Assembly (NCBI GenBank): GCA_009829735.1
Contig: CM020618.1
Coordinates: 3,222,882 to 3,286,881 of the forward strand
DNA length: 64,000 nt
Origin: Pyropia yezoensis
Lineage: Eukaryota; Rhodophyta; Bangiophyceae; Bangiales; Bangiaceae
Direction: 5' to 3'
Shown: positions 41,760 through 53,700 of the stretch, one piece after another
Layout of the letters: each line of letters begins with the position of its first letter
Position numbering within the stretch: the first letter of the stretch is position 1
Notes under the pieces: generated by a model
The model's input: only the letters and a program-made list of their open reading frames with translations
Databases searched by the model: none
Told to the model about the DNA's origin: nothing
Program-made: the position numbers and the translations under genes

Positions 41760-44700
41760 AGGGCTCACCTCGGAAAGATGGGGACGCGTATAGCAGTTGC
41801 GTGGCCGTGGTGCCGCACTCAAAAACAGCCTTAAAGGCGATGCGAGAGCTGACGCGCACTCGTGCGTCCTCAGGCAGGTCAAGTGCGGCAGCAACGCCCC
41901 GCCATCCTGGCCACTGGGACATTGCGGACAAGCGCACACGGCGCAGGTGGTATGCGGGGTCCCAACAGCTGCGACGACAGCGACCCCGGCAGTCGAGGCT
42001 TCCCCAGGACCTGGAAAGCCCGGCGCATTGGCTGCTCCATCCGGCGCACTGGCACCTCCGGCGGCAATGCCCGGTGCTCCTTCTTCTTCGGTCAGACCAG
42101 GTCCCCAGCCCTTCTCCGTCGCTGCTCTCATCACCACAGGCAAGCACGTCGGCTGGACGATCCTCTTCTTCTTCAGCGTTGCGGCGCAGGATGATGTGGG
42201 CGCCTTGCGCCTGCACGACGAGCTGACGGGTAAAGTCTGAGATGGACTTGTTCGTCCGGGAGTAGTAGGGCTTGTCCTCCTTGTGCATGCGCTCGTTGAT
42301 GCCAGCATTGCCGTTGTTGATGTTGCCGTGCATACGTATGGCGTCCATCACGTGACACAACAGCCTGTGCACTTTGGGAAGTGTGTTGAGGGCCGAGGAT
42401 GGGCGTCAGGTACTGCGTCACAAAGCATTGTGCTCGATCAGCTATGCACTTTCCCGCGTTAAGCGTGAGGGCATGGGGGCCGTCGAGCACGTGTACCCGT
42501 ACATCTCTGCGTGCAGCACGGCAAACTCCGCAAACATTGCGGTAATGGCCTCGTCAATCGGCGTCTCGCCCCAAACAGCATGGTAGGCAGACCAGTCATA
42601 CTCCGGACCACCTGCGACGCTCGCCGGATCGTCGCTGGCCGCTCCTTCCTCGGGTGCTTCATCAAGCCGCAGGGCCGCAACACGGGCCGCTAAGTCCGGG
42701 ACAGCATCTTGGCAGCCCATCACCGACAGGGAGCGCTGCTTCGCCGATTTCTGCCACGCCTCCAACGGACGGGCAGAGCTGGGACGGGCAGAGCCCCCCG
42801 AGTGCGCCCAGGCACCGGCCACCAAAAACGCCATTGTTGACACGCCCTCTCTCTGTTGCTTGCCCGTGTACACAGACTGAGGCTCGTCGTGTTTGACCAA
42901 GTATCTAATGAAAGAAAAAACAGTTCGTCACAAAGGTACAAAGGAGAAGAAAGATTATGCAGTGCTAAGAGCCGATGGCAGGGAACAGAGCGCAAGTTAG
43001 AACACATGGAGTGACCTTTGAGTAACTGGCTACTGACCACTGCGACGGCTTAACGGAGAACCACAGGACCAGCACTGGTTGACATGGTCTTTGTCGCGGA
43101 ACGAGGGATACGGATCAGCTCTTTCCAGTCGCTCACAGTAACGTACCCTGGTTGGCGTCTTGCAAGCCTTACTGCGGCGTCCAAGGTGATCAATGCGCTT
43201 GTTGCAAACGCGACGCGTCGCGGCGTCCGTCCCCGCTAGCGGCATGTGACCCTTGCAAATCTTAGGGAAGACCTCGACCAGCCACTGCACAAGCATCCTG
43301 GTCACACCCAGGTCAAGCACCTGTATCAAAAACCAAGCCAATAAGGCCGCGAGCTGCACGCGACATGAGCATCTGTCAGACAAGATACTCCACCAAAGAG
43401 GGTCGATAGGAACATGTACATCCCACACAGTTGCACAGACATACTCAAAAGGGGACCAACGTACGTGCAAAGCATCAAATCCGATCATCTTGTACAGCAA
43501 GTATGGAGAAGTAGAAAGACCCTCCATTGCAGCAAGCGCCGGAACGAAGCCTGTTAAGCTGTCTACGACCTCAAGGTCTTCGCGCCGAGCACGCGACCGG
43601 CCGTGCTGCCTGTGTCCAGACGCCTCTAGCTGGCGCTCCAGCGTCTCCACCACGTCCCTTCCTGCCGCATCCAGCGCCTCTGATGAGCCTGCAACGTCAA
43701 CCATAACGTCGCATTGGGAGCATGGGCGCTGGCACTGCCCAGCTTTGAGGCATAAGACGGCACGTTCTTCCGGTTGGTCGCAAACATACAGCAAGACACG
43801 AGTAAAAGCCATCAGCTGCTGGCCTCCCATGCGCACCTCAACACCAAAGCGGCTAGCCGCCATAGCCGTTCGCATGCAGACATACAGCACCCGTTGTAGG
43901 ATTCCGCAGCGGCGCAGCCGGGAGCGCTCCTTCGCTGCCTTCTCGACCTGGATGCGCACAAGAGGAATGTAGGCAACGGTCATCCAATGAATGTCGCCCG
44001 TGTCGTCGTTGACTAAGCGAACCCGCACTGGGTACAGTTTGTGGGCTGGAGATAAGAGCAAGGGATGAACAGAAGCAACGCAACCGACGGCACATTGCAA
44101 GAGGAAAAGGGAACCGTCAGAAGTCGCTTATGCAGCAAAAGTTGAGGACACACTCGCACCACGCTCAAGATGTGAAGAAGAGATGGTCTCTCGCCCCGAA
44201 GCGGATTCATGAACGCACCACCGGACCACGACAGCTGGCTGCTGTCACTGTAGAGATGAAGACCGAGAACAAAGCTGGTACCACCGTGAGTGGCGACGAC
44301 CTCCTTCTCGCAAAGACGGAACGCATCACCGTCCATGGGCGTCTGCCGCATGTTAGTTGGAGGTGCAGGACCATCCTCCCCGCTCCATAACCGTACACCA
44401 CCATCACCTTTTTGAAGCCGAGCCATGACCACCTCCAAGACTGATCGGTTGTAGACCTCATACACAGTACCGCCCTCCCGGATCTTCAGCTTCTTCCATC
44501 CGGTGCTCAGCACAGCGTCGTCGAGGTCGTCGCGCAAGGCCTTGGTGAAGGAAGAGACGGTGGGAAATACTGCACTTAGCGAGAGGTCGTCGCGCGTCTC
44601 CATCGGGTCCACAGCGTCGCGTCGGTCCCAGATCTCCAAAAAGTCGTAGAGCTGCTTCTGCTCTCGCACTGACAGGCCCGCCCCACCCACTCCGAGAACA

Positions 44701-45290
44701 AATTGCTGAAGGGCACCGAGGCGCGTAGAGTTGAACCTTCCAGTCCGACTGTTCTTGCGTCTCTCCAAAATGGGGACCGACCGTGCGGCATCGTCTAGAA
44801 CCTCATACAGACTGAAGATACGCGTCGTTAGAGACTGGTATTGGTACTCAGCATGCATGCCCCCGTCACCGACGTTGTCCCGCAACACCCCTGTCAGTTC
44901 CAACAAAGGATACAGTTGGGCGCGGATTGCGGCGTCGTAGGAGCCAGAGTCGTCAGCCACCAGCGCTCCAATGCCGACTGGCACCTCGTCAGCGGCAAGA
45001 GTGCCGTCCGCTTCCTTCTCTACGGCAACGCCAGGCATATTGCCGCGACCCCGAGCAGCTACCAAGTGGTCTACGCGTCGGCGGGCCCTGGGAGGCGTGG
45101 GAATGCCGTCCAGCCCAGCGGCCGTGCCGTCGTCGGCCGGCGGTCTTCTCTTGCTGCCGGGTATGCCGTTTCCGTCTTCTCGCCCGTGCGCCGACCTTTG
45201 GTGCCAGACAAATCCACCCTTGCTGTAGGTTTTGAAGTCGCACACTGCGCAGGTGAGCAGCCTGGCCGGCCGTTTCCCACCAGACATCAT
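41760..45290 (-). CDS. Transposase of the second copy, 3' end lost in the gap
   Basis: Same gene as at 31962-35867. Exons 1 and 2 (45290 to about 43050) read the same as in the left copy. The exon 3 part (42874-41760) carries several single-base length differences against the left copy and no longer stays in one frame. Since the left copy is open there, these are best read as consensus errors at a contig end and not as biological decay. Confidence 0.7.
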
Positions 45291-46143
45291 TCTGTCATCC
45301 ACAATCACAAAGCAAAGGTATCGACGAGGAAGAAGCATGGAGAGACGCGGCATTATTTCAGTCACTAGCCTGTTGGCTGCGACGGGCCCCGCCTCGTAAA
45401 GATAGAGCACGACGACGACACCCACTCACACCCACATGTACACACGGATACAAGAGAAACAATCAAGGCTACACATACCATGTACGGAGCAGGGGGCCGC
45501 CACATGCGTGAGCGTCAAAGGTAGCAAGTTGTGGCAGAGAGATAAGAGGGAGGCGGGTTGTCGAGAGGTAGGAGGGAGGTAGGTCGTCGCGGACAGGTAG
45601 AAAGTGGCCAGTCTGCGTTGATGGGCAGCTTGGGCAGCTTGCTTGCACGAAGAAGACGTCTCGAAGGCGGGGGGCCGGGGGGTGGAGGAGCGAGTGCGGC
45701 ATACGGCGGGAGGGCGGGGGGGAGGCGGTGCTTCGGCCGCTGATGGAAGCATGTAGAATGTGAGGTTGAAGTCGGCTCGTCCAAACTGCGCAGCCGTGCG
45801 ATCTGCCATGCGCAAGCGTCGTCAGTCCCAGTCAAGAATGAAAATGCGATCAAGCATACGGCGCACGGCATGTGGACCACGCGCTCCCCTCCAGCAATCC
45901 TCACGCTTCAGGTGCCCATCCGCAGCGCCCAAAGCTCTGTCACCATCTCACCGCAGCCGTGTGTGGCGGCAGAGCTCCTCCGAAAATGGGCGGCAGGGGG
46001 GGACCGGGTAGTGTGGGGTGGACAGCGGCCGCAATCTCCGGCCCCCCTCCCCCTCCCCCGTCTACGCCCCACTCCCTCCGCCCCCACTCACTCCGCCCCC
46101 CCTCCCGCCCATCCCCGCTCTCGGCCGTCCACGTCCCGCACTT

Positions 46144-46175
<32 letters not shown>

Positions 46176-47209
46176 CGCGCAACGGACCACGGCCAGCACG
46201 TCTGGGAAGTAGAGCCACGCACAAACTGGTGGGGTCCTGTCTGCTGCGCTCATGGCGAACGCTGTGAACCCCCCCGTGACTAGTCCGGTGTCGACGTCGA
46301 CAGGTCTCATCGAAGCCCATCGAGGCTCGATGAGGCCACAGTCGTCGAGAAGTGTCTAACGCTTCCTGCATAAGTCGCCCTGGCTGGGAGAGCTAGTGTC
46401 TGCTATGAAGAATTACTCAATGCCTTGACCAATAGAAGCTCGGCATTGACTCAGTTGGAATGGTCCGAACCGTACTTCTTGGGACTCGAAGCAAACAGTT
46501 TCCGCTACCACTCAACGATCTGCCCCACTGGGACTTCGGCGCGGGACGGCTGTGAACGCAAGCGAGCTGTCGTTGCTGCGGGGCCTGCGGCGCTCCGCGT
46601 GCAGGCTGTCGTGCACCTCTGCCGCACGAGGTAGGTTCATCCGTGGCCGGCTCCGCCCGACCTCCCAATGTCGGACTGTGCAGCGCCACACGTACCGTGT
46701 GGCCCGGGTGGCACAGATCAACACCGACGGCGGTATGTTGGCCGGAAGACCTATACAAGAGGGGCTGCGGGTGCCCGCAGCCCGTGCCGCGAGCGGCACA
46801 GGAGCCACAGCTGTCTTTGTCAATATGTATGTGATGCAGCCAGGGAGGGCTGAGGTGTGCTGTTCCACGGTCACGGTTGCTCGGCGACGCCCTGTACTGA
46901 CGCTATGTGCCCAGACATTATTCTGTGCGGTCCGGAAAGCACCATGCCCTGGTTGACAACCACGTGTTTGCGGACCTGAACACACCCCCGCAGCCACGCG
47001 TTCGATTGTGGACTTTGGCATGTGAGTTTCTGAGTGTGCTCTATCCTACAAGAGGGAGGCGGGGAGGGCGGATGTGTTGCCAGGGTGGGTTGAGAGTCGC
47101 TGCGACGATGCGCTACTGACTGCATTTTTGGGGCGCCTCGTACTGCCCTGAGCCCCTCCCTCCTTTGACTCTGCTTACCTTTGCGTATCTGCCCCAACCC
47201 ACTCTCACA

Positions 47210-49780
47210 ATGCCCCCGCGACGCCCTCCTCAGCCCGTCAACAGCCTTTTTTCGTTCGAGCAAGCTGAAGAAAATGGCGGTGAAGCCGCAGCCGCCGCAG
47301 CGCTGGCGGCTGTTTCAAGCAGCCAAGCGCAGCTGCACTGGATCTCACCGGTATGCCCGACCGAGAAGTCCACCGACCTTGAGCCCCCGCCGCTGTCACC
47401 GACTTCCTTGGCGGCCATGCCGCCCCTCACCACTCGTGGTCTCACGGCGGTAGGCGCGCGCGGGCTGGTACTGCCCCCGCGCCGACCTGGTCCGCCCGCT
47501 GCTGCTATGGTGACGCCCAAGCGTCGCACCCTGGTGGCCGGGAAGCGCGCACTGGGGGCGTCGACAGTGCTGAATAGTGGAGGGGCTGCAAAGGGTGTAG
47601 GTGGGCCTTCAACGGTGACGATGACTGCGACGGCGGCGGGTGCTGCCTCGTCTCCGCCTCGACACCCTGGTGCAGCTAAACCAACCTACGAACGTGATCA
47701 CGTTTCTCCAGCGTCTGTCGCAGACGCCGCGCGTCGCGGTCTACGTGGAGCGGCATCGCCAGTGACGCCTCCTGGGGGTGCGGCTGCGGCGACAGCGCCT
47801 CGCCAACCAGCTGTGACGCCGTCACCTGGATCTCGGCCGGAGGCCTCAATGTCATCGACGGGCGTGCGCAGGCCGTTGTTATTCAATACACCCGTGCAGA
47901 CGCACCTGGCTCCAGTGGTCGGGCCTCCGAGGGGCCTTTCCTTTCGGGTTCCGCACGGGGGTTCTGCAAGCGATGCCGGTCAGCCTGGAAGCGGGTCTGT
48001 CACGCTGACGCCTGCCGCGTCGCCGCCCAAGGCCGTCAAGGCCATTCGAAAGGCAGGCAAGGCGCGCGCTAAGCGCGCCTTGAAGAAGGCGGCAGCTGTA
48101 AGGCCTGCTGATCTTCCTGTTCAGGCGCCTGATGGGCCTCCAACGGCAGAGTCTCAAAAAGGGGCGACGCCGCTGGCTGCTCCCCCTCCTGTGTACCAAG
48201 TCGGTGAGCCGCGTGTTCCAGCGACCGTGACGGTGGACGCAATGACCAGGGTGTTTGCGGAGGGGCTACGCCCGATGTGTGCCCACTTGGTTGGGCTAAA
48301 AAAGAAGCTGGAGGAGGTGCACACCTCCGACAACCGTCTGTCAACAAGTCTGCATACCCAAGGCGTGGGGAACGAGCGCACAGCTCAAGCCGTTGTGCAG
48401 TTGCAGGGCGCCGTCAAGGGCGTTTTCGATGGTGTGGTCGGCCGTGTCAAGAAGGAATCTGTCGCTGCGCCAGCCCTCCGCGGTAGCACTGCGATGCTTG
48501 ACGACTGTCAGGCTCAACAGGAGCTCGCCACCATCAATGAGATGGAGCTCGCCAATGTGCGGGACGTTGCCAAGAAGGCCATGATCACTGAGATGCTGGG
48601 GTCTACAGAAAGCTACAAGGCGATGCCGAACCGGGTGCGCTCCCTCGAGATTCTGTATGACGCCTGCGAGAGTGTCCGGGGCGGGAACCGACATGACTCG
48701 GAGGCCAACTGCAACAGCCACCGCGTCTTCTTGACGACGGCCGGCACGCCGGCCGACAGGCGTTCTCGTGTGAGCGAGAAGCTGAACCGCATTAGCAGCC
48801 ACGTGACTGAGGCGCTGAAAAAGGTCGCCATGTTGGCGTACTTCAAGAGCTTAGGCGTGAGCGCCGACTCAATGACGCCCGAAGAAGCGGCGAAGTGGCT
48901 GGAAAAGGGCAAGTACGCGCACTCCGCGAAGGCCGACCCCGCCATCAACGCCGCACTGACAGCGATGTTCAAACGCAACGGCCAGAAGGCGCGTGTGGTA
49001 ACTCCCAAGGACGTGGGGGACGCTGTCTACGTGGACGCGAGTACGGGGCACGTTGGGCTGATCACGCACTGGGCGAGAAGTGTATTCAAGAAGGCGGCTG
49101 GGGTCCGCAAGCCGCGTCGCAGCGGAAACGATGACGGTGCTTATGACGGGTGGCGCGAGGAAGTGCGGCACGTGAGCAAGTTCCTTCGCAAGCACGAGGA
49201 TGACCAGGATGGATTGCGCCTCTGCGATGGAAGTGACGAACGTCGAGCCATGCACATGGCTGACGACGGTACTTTCGTCATTGAAGAGTCGAGTGATGAG
49301 TTGCCCTCAGGGTCGGCTGGCCCTGCCGAGACGGACGGTTCTGCCAGTCACGTGAGGGACCACAGTGAGGAGCTGCTGCCTGGCTATGTTTCTGGTGATG
49401 GTAGTGCGGAAGGTGGGGACGGTGTTGACGACGAAGAGGGTGTTGATGGTGAGGAGGGTCTTGCTGGTGAGGCGGGCTATGATGGCTGGGAGGACGGTGA
49501 GGGAGAGAGTGGCGCTGCCGCGGATGGTGGTCATGGTGCCGGGGTCGTTGACGCTGCGGTTGACTGTGGCGGTGGAGCTGGCCTAGGACCTGTGGGGGAC
49601 GTCGACTCGACAGTTGAGGCTGGCGTTGATGCTGCGGCGCTTGCTGGGGCTGCCGAGGGCGTTGGTGGTGCCGGGAGCGTTGACGGCCGCGAGCTCGGTG
49701 ATGCTCCGCCTGGCCTGCTGCCTGAGAGCGCAGCGTATCCACGCGGGCTTGCCGAGTACCCGGAGGAGGTACCACTTTGA
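47210..49780 (+). CDS. Second transposon protein, duplicate of the 856-aa gene
   Basis: Residue for residue the same as the protein at 37786-40356, including the low-complexity N-terminus and acidic C-terminus. No independent information; probably the same locus represented twice. Confidence 0.75.
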   Translation: MPPRRPPQPVNSLFSFEQAEENGGEAAAAAALAAVSSSQAQLHWISPVCPTEKSTDLEPPPLSPTSLAAMPPLTTRGLTAVGARGLVLPPRRPGPPAAAMVTPKRRTLVAGKRALGASTVLNSGGAAKGVGGPSTVTMTATAAGAASSPPRHPGAAKPTYERDHVSPASVADAARRGLRGAASPVTPPGGAAAATAPRQPAVTPSPGSRPEASMSSTGVRRPLLFNTPVQTHLAPVVGPPRGLSFRVPHGGSASDAGQPGSGSVTLTPAASPPKAVKAIRKAGKARAKRALKKAAAVRPADLPVQAPDGPPTAESQKGATPLAAPPPVYQVGEPRVPATVTVDAMTRVFAEGLRPMCAHLVGLKKKLEEVHTSDNRLSTSLHTQGVGNERTAQAVVQLQGAVKGVFDGVVGRVKKESVAAPALRGSTAMLDDCQAQQELATINEMELANVRDVAKKAMITEMLGSTESYKAMPNRVRSLEILYDACESVRGGNRHDSEANCNSHRVFLTTAGTPADRRSRVSEKLNRISSHVTEALKKVAMLAYFKSLGVSADSMTPEEAAKWLEKGKYAHSAKADPAINAALTAMFKRNGQKARVVTPKDVGDAVYVDASTGHVGLITHWARSVFKKAAGVRKPRRSGNDDGAYDGWREEVRHVSKFLRKHEDDQDGLRLCDGSDERRAMHMADDGTFVIEESSDELPSGSAGPAETDGSASHVRDHSEELLPGYVSGDGSAEGGDGVDDEEGVDGEEGLAGEAGYDGWEDGEGESGAAADGGHGAGVVDAAVDCGGGAGLGPVGDVDSTVEAGVDAAALAGAAEGVGGAGSVDGRELGDAPPGLLPESAAYPRGLAEYPEEVPL

Positions 49781-50500
49781 CTGGCTATGATGGTGACGGG
49801 AGGACCTGGCGTAGCGTAGCTGCAGGAATGCTGGGAGAGGTTGACATGGAGGTTTCGATGCGGCGGGGCGCGGACGAGGGCGGTACTGTTGCCAGGCCCG
49901 CGGCACTGCTGCTGGGACCGCCGCTCTCTCTTCCAGAGGGCATTGCTGCGCGGGGCTCTGCGGGCGCGGCGCGACGTTTCCGGCTGGTGGTGGTGCTCGT
50001 CAGGTTGACCAGCCCTCTTGCAGTCATGTGGCAGGACGGTAGGTATGGGGGTGCCAGAGGATGATGGACGGCGGGGAGGCGTGGAGACGGGCGGGTCGGG
50101 GCCGGTGCCTGTGGCTTGCTTGTGCTTTTTGTAGTGGTAGATAGTCGAGGAGCTTGGTGGCGAGTACACTGTGCCTGGACACCGATAGCACCTCCTCGGG
50201 TCAGATGCAGCGCCTCGCGTACATGGTCCCCAGGGAAGCTTGAGGGCATGCCAGTTCCGTGCGGGCGGCGCCGCTGCGTCAGCAGCGTGTCCACTCTCGT
50301 TCATGGGTCACCAGAGCCCCACCGGCAGTAGCAGTAGCTGCCACGGTGGGCGGGAGTAACAGCGCAGCGGGGGGAGACGTAAACGGTGCCGCCGAACTGG
50401 GAACGGGGTTACATGCTATGGCCTCACACTGAGAGCTCGTGTGCGCTGGAACTATCGTGAGACCACGACCGGACATGCGAGACTGTAAAGGCCAAATGCT

Positions 50501-50645
50501 CGATGGAACAGTCCATCGAGCCCCGTCGAGTACGGCTCCGTCGAGTTTCCGTCGAAGGCCCATCGAAAGGGGCCTTCGATGGGCCATTGGGGGCTCGCCG
50601 AGTCCCGTCGAGTTGCCATCGAAAGCGCGGGCTCGACGGGCTTTG
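50501..50645. repeat. Right subterminal palindrome array (better copy)
   Basis: About ten CATCGA or GTCGAG-type motifs in 145 bp. The central hairpin has an 11-bp stem, GGCCCATCGAA with TTCGATGGGCC (50557-50585). GTCGAG recurs regularly between them. This is the mirror counterpart of the array at 30080-30235. Confidence 0.8.
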
Positions 50646-51199
50646 AGTTGGAACTGACGATGAGAATGGACGCCACGGCGGTGAACGAAGCGCCGTCACC
50701 GTGAAAGAGAGCAAGCTACATATTCCATAACAGGGGTTGTCAAGCGTACCACTGTTGGTCAAGCGTATGAGTATTGAGTGAATTCAGCGATTAGCGAACG
50801 CGTACCAGCGTGTTGTCGACTGTGAGCAAGCGACTTTTCTAAAATCGGCTGATATAGCGTACTTTCCACACGTATCTTCCTTCCATGATATCTGGCAAGC
50901 GCACTGTTAAAAATGCCGCAAATAGCGTACCTCAAGCGTACTTTTTAGCAAAATGGTCAGAGCGAAGGCTCACAAAGACTTCCTCAGTGCCGTGACTTCC
51001 CCAATTGGTCTCAATGCAGCAGATATTTGTTCCACCAATGATGATAGTTATGCGATGGCCGTGCCGACAGCGTACCTGGAAAAAGTACGGTCGAGCATGA
51101 TACTTCAGCGTGCATTTTGCCCGCTATTCGAATGCGCGTACGCGTACCGAGCACATTCCGAGTTTTTCACAGCGTACGCGTAGTACGCTATGGTGCGTT

Positions 51200-52302
51200 G
51201 CACAAGAAAGAAACATGGAGGTTGTTCTCGGCTGGGGCCCGGGCAGAAGACTGGCCATGACGGGGTCTGCGGCCGCCACGCTGACAGAAGGATCACAGAG
51301 CCCCCCCACGAGAACTCATGAGGTCCGTGTGTCTTCCGGCCGGTGCACCTCTCTCAGGGGCACCCTGGGTGGACCGGCGGCTGTCGACCCTGAAATGGGG
51401 CCATCCTTTTCGCACTTTTTTGCCCGGCTCGGAGGTCGGACCGGGCCCATGTGCTAACTGAGGCTTGGAAGAGGGGTGCTCGAGTTTGGGGAGGAGCCCG
51501 GGGAAGGCTGGAGGCCATTTTCTTGAGGACCTTCTTCCGTATGCGGGTCCCTGTTTTTGAGAAGGCTGTTCTTGGGGGAAATGGTCCATGTCTTGGGCTC
51601 GTTTGATTGGTCCACGAAGAGTCCTGGTCCTGATGTGCCCCTTGCCTGTTCAGGCATCTCTGGCAGGGACCCCCCCTCCTCTTGATGAAGGAGCCTCTCC
51701 CCGCCCTTCCCCTCCTGGACCCCTCTCCTGGACTGGGCGCGTTGGGGAGACGAAATTGCACTCGCCCCACGCCCGCCGCGGCGGTCCCCGATGCCGGGAT
51801 TTCGGCGGGGCACCTTCCGTGCACAGAGGGCGGCCGAGCGGGGAGCAGGGCCCAGAGGGATATTCGTCCGCACGCGCCAATGTGCGCCACCAGTGGGGGC
51901 GATGGGGACCGCGCCCCGCGCATCTGTGGCATGGGGAAGGTGATGCCTCGTTATAGAGGAGAGGCGCGCTGCACATAGGCCCTTGCTGCTTTTTCGTCCG
52001 TGAAGCAGACTTTGTCTCTCACGAGACCCTCCAAGAACAGCTCCAGCCACGCCCTGCTCCCGCTTTATCTCACATCCCCACCTCCCACCCGCACCAGGCC
52101 AAGTTCTCAGCCAAGCTAAACAGCTCCCGCTTGCCCGAGAGACCCTTCGTCCGCCTCGCAGCCACTCTGAGCTCAGCCGGGGCAGGACTGCCCCCCCTAT
52201 AGCAAAATAATCAGCGCCGGCGGCGCCAGTACCACCGCCACCATCGACGCCATCGCCCACCCCGTTCTATGTACATAGAGCAGTTACTGAACCCCAGCTT
52301 CC
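51200..52302. other. No gene recognised (interior of the nested element)
   Basis: Minus-strand frames of 190-270 residues are open (one with PCQRCLNRQGAHQDQDSSW), but none shows a clear domain. CGTTATAGAG near 51949 could be a TATA-like box on the plus strand. The stretch resembles decayed element sequence. Confidence 0.35.
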
Positions 52303-52429
52303 GTGCCCCCAGGCGGCCTAAAGCTCTCCCCATACCCCCGCTCCCTCCCTCCCTCTATGAACCCAACCGTCATTGAACAGCGCGAATCGCTATCGCGGGC
52401 AACCTCCCTCGATCGAAAACAATCCCCGC

Positions 52430-53053
52430 CGCCGCCGCCAGGCGGCCCTTCCTACCCCCCAACAACAAAGGCCGTCAACCTCTGCCCCTCTCCCTCCCAA
52501 AGCTCGTGGCCATCACCACCGCTGCAGCCGCGGTCACCATGGCCGCCTCGTCGTCCACGGGGGCCGCCAACATGGGCACCGACGCGGGCTGAGTCGCCAC
52601 CAGCGCGGGCGGCGGCACATGCAGGCTGGCTAACACCTCCGCCACGGCCGCCGGGCCGTCCGCCACAGCAGCCGACGCCACCAGCGTCGTCGCCGTCCCC
52701 GCCGCCGCCGTCATCGCCGCCGCCGCCCCCCCCCCCCCCCCGCCCCAATACACCGTCGTCGCTGCTGCCGTCGATGCCGCCGTTGCCGCTGACGTCGCAG
52801 AGCCCCCCCCCCCCCCTCCCCCCAACACGGCGTCGACGCTGCTCCCATCCATTCCGCCGCCGTCGCTGTCGTCGCCGCCGCCATCCCCTTCCTCCCCTCC
52901 CAAAAACTCGTCATCGCCGCCGCCACCGCCGCCGCCGCCGTCGCCGTCGCCGCCGCCGCCACCGCAATCCCCGCCCTTTTTCCCCCAAGCTCGCCGTCGT
53001 CGGCGCTGCCGCCGACATTGCCACCGCCGCCGATGTCGTCGCCGCTGCCGACG

Positions 53054-53088
<35 letters not shown>

Positions 53089-53215
53089 GAGGCAACCGCT
53101 GCCGCCGCCACCTCCGCCGCCGCCGCCGCCGCCGTCGCCGCCGTCGCTGCTGCTGCCGCCGCCGTCGTCGCCATCGTAGTCTTCGTCGTCACCGTCGTCG
53201 TCACTGTGATTGCCA
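52430..53215 (+). repeat. GCC/GTC-rich trinucleotide repeat region
   Basis: About 800 bp dominated by GCC, GTC and CCG triplets, with poly-C runs at 52729-52741 and 52805-52818. It creates a 346-residue frame of Ala, Pro and Arg runs that is not evidence of a gene. Confidence 0.85.
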
Positions 53216-53338
53216 TCGTCGACGCTGCCCGCGGCACTGGCCTGAACCTCCGTGTCGTGGCCTACCCCACCGCGTGCACCTCCCTCCCGCTGTCTCACCT
53301 GATGAGCACGCTGGACGGGTTTCCCGAAAGAGACCCAC

Positions 53339-53700
53339 TGTAGCAATATGGATGACCGTATTGTGACCCTAATCTATGGGGACTACTTCTATCTCTTAAC
53401 TTTCAATTTGGGAGACCGCATTGGTCACGGTATCTATAAGTTACGTATGACCAGAGGGACTTGCATCTGGGGGTGGAGGGTAGTTAGTGGTGGCTCCGAG
53501 GGTTTATAACGAGGGGGCCGGCGGCGAATCCTCCGCCGGCCATGGTAGAACAACAAACCCCTCCCATTTGGGCTCCCATGTTGGTCCCGTGGCTTGCGCT
53601 CCAAGGACAGCAACCTTGGCCTCCCGGTGACGTTGGTGCCGATCCCCCTTGGTGAATGTTCCCTGAGAGTGGACGTGCGACGGTTCCCTATTGAGCTACA
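53339..53700 (+). mobile_element. Solo LTR of the family 1 Ty3/gypsy element
   Basis: 362 bp, TGTAGCAATATGG to GAGCTACA, matching 7223-7586 along its full length in opposite orientation with scattered differences. Flanks CCCAC and CCTAC differ by one base and may be a decayed 5-bp target duplication. No internal element sequence accompanies it. Confidence 0.92.

Larger units (their letters stand above)
41760..50690. mobile_element. Second copy of the two-gene transposon (right of the gap), probably an assembly duplicate
   Basis: It starts inside the third transposase exon and runs to the element's right end. Positions correspond to the left copy with an offset of 9421-9424. The core (43160-49985 against 33737-40560) is identical by eye except one base in the poly-C run. 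Differences cluster within about 1.4 kb of the gap on this side and 0.7 kb on the other, and all are indels. The right limit at about 50690 is where the palindrome array and its flank end. Confidence 0.85.

Noticed and set aside
32338-50680. True recent tandem duplication of the transposon
   Set aside because: Differences are indels clustered at the gap edges and never substitutions, which fits unmerged contig ends better.
52303-53343. 346-residue plus-strand frame
   Set aside because: Consists of GCC/GTC triplet runs with no domain; both strands are open in parallel.
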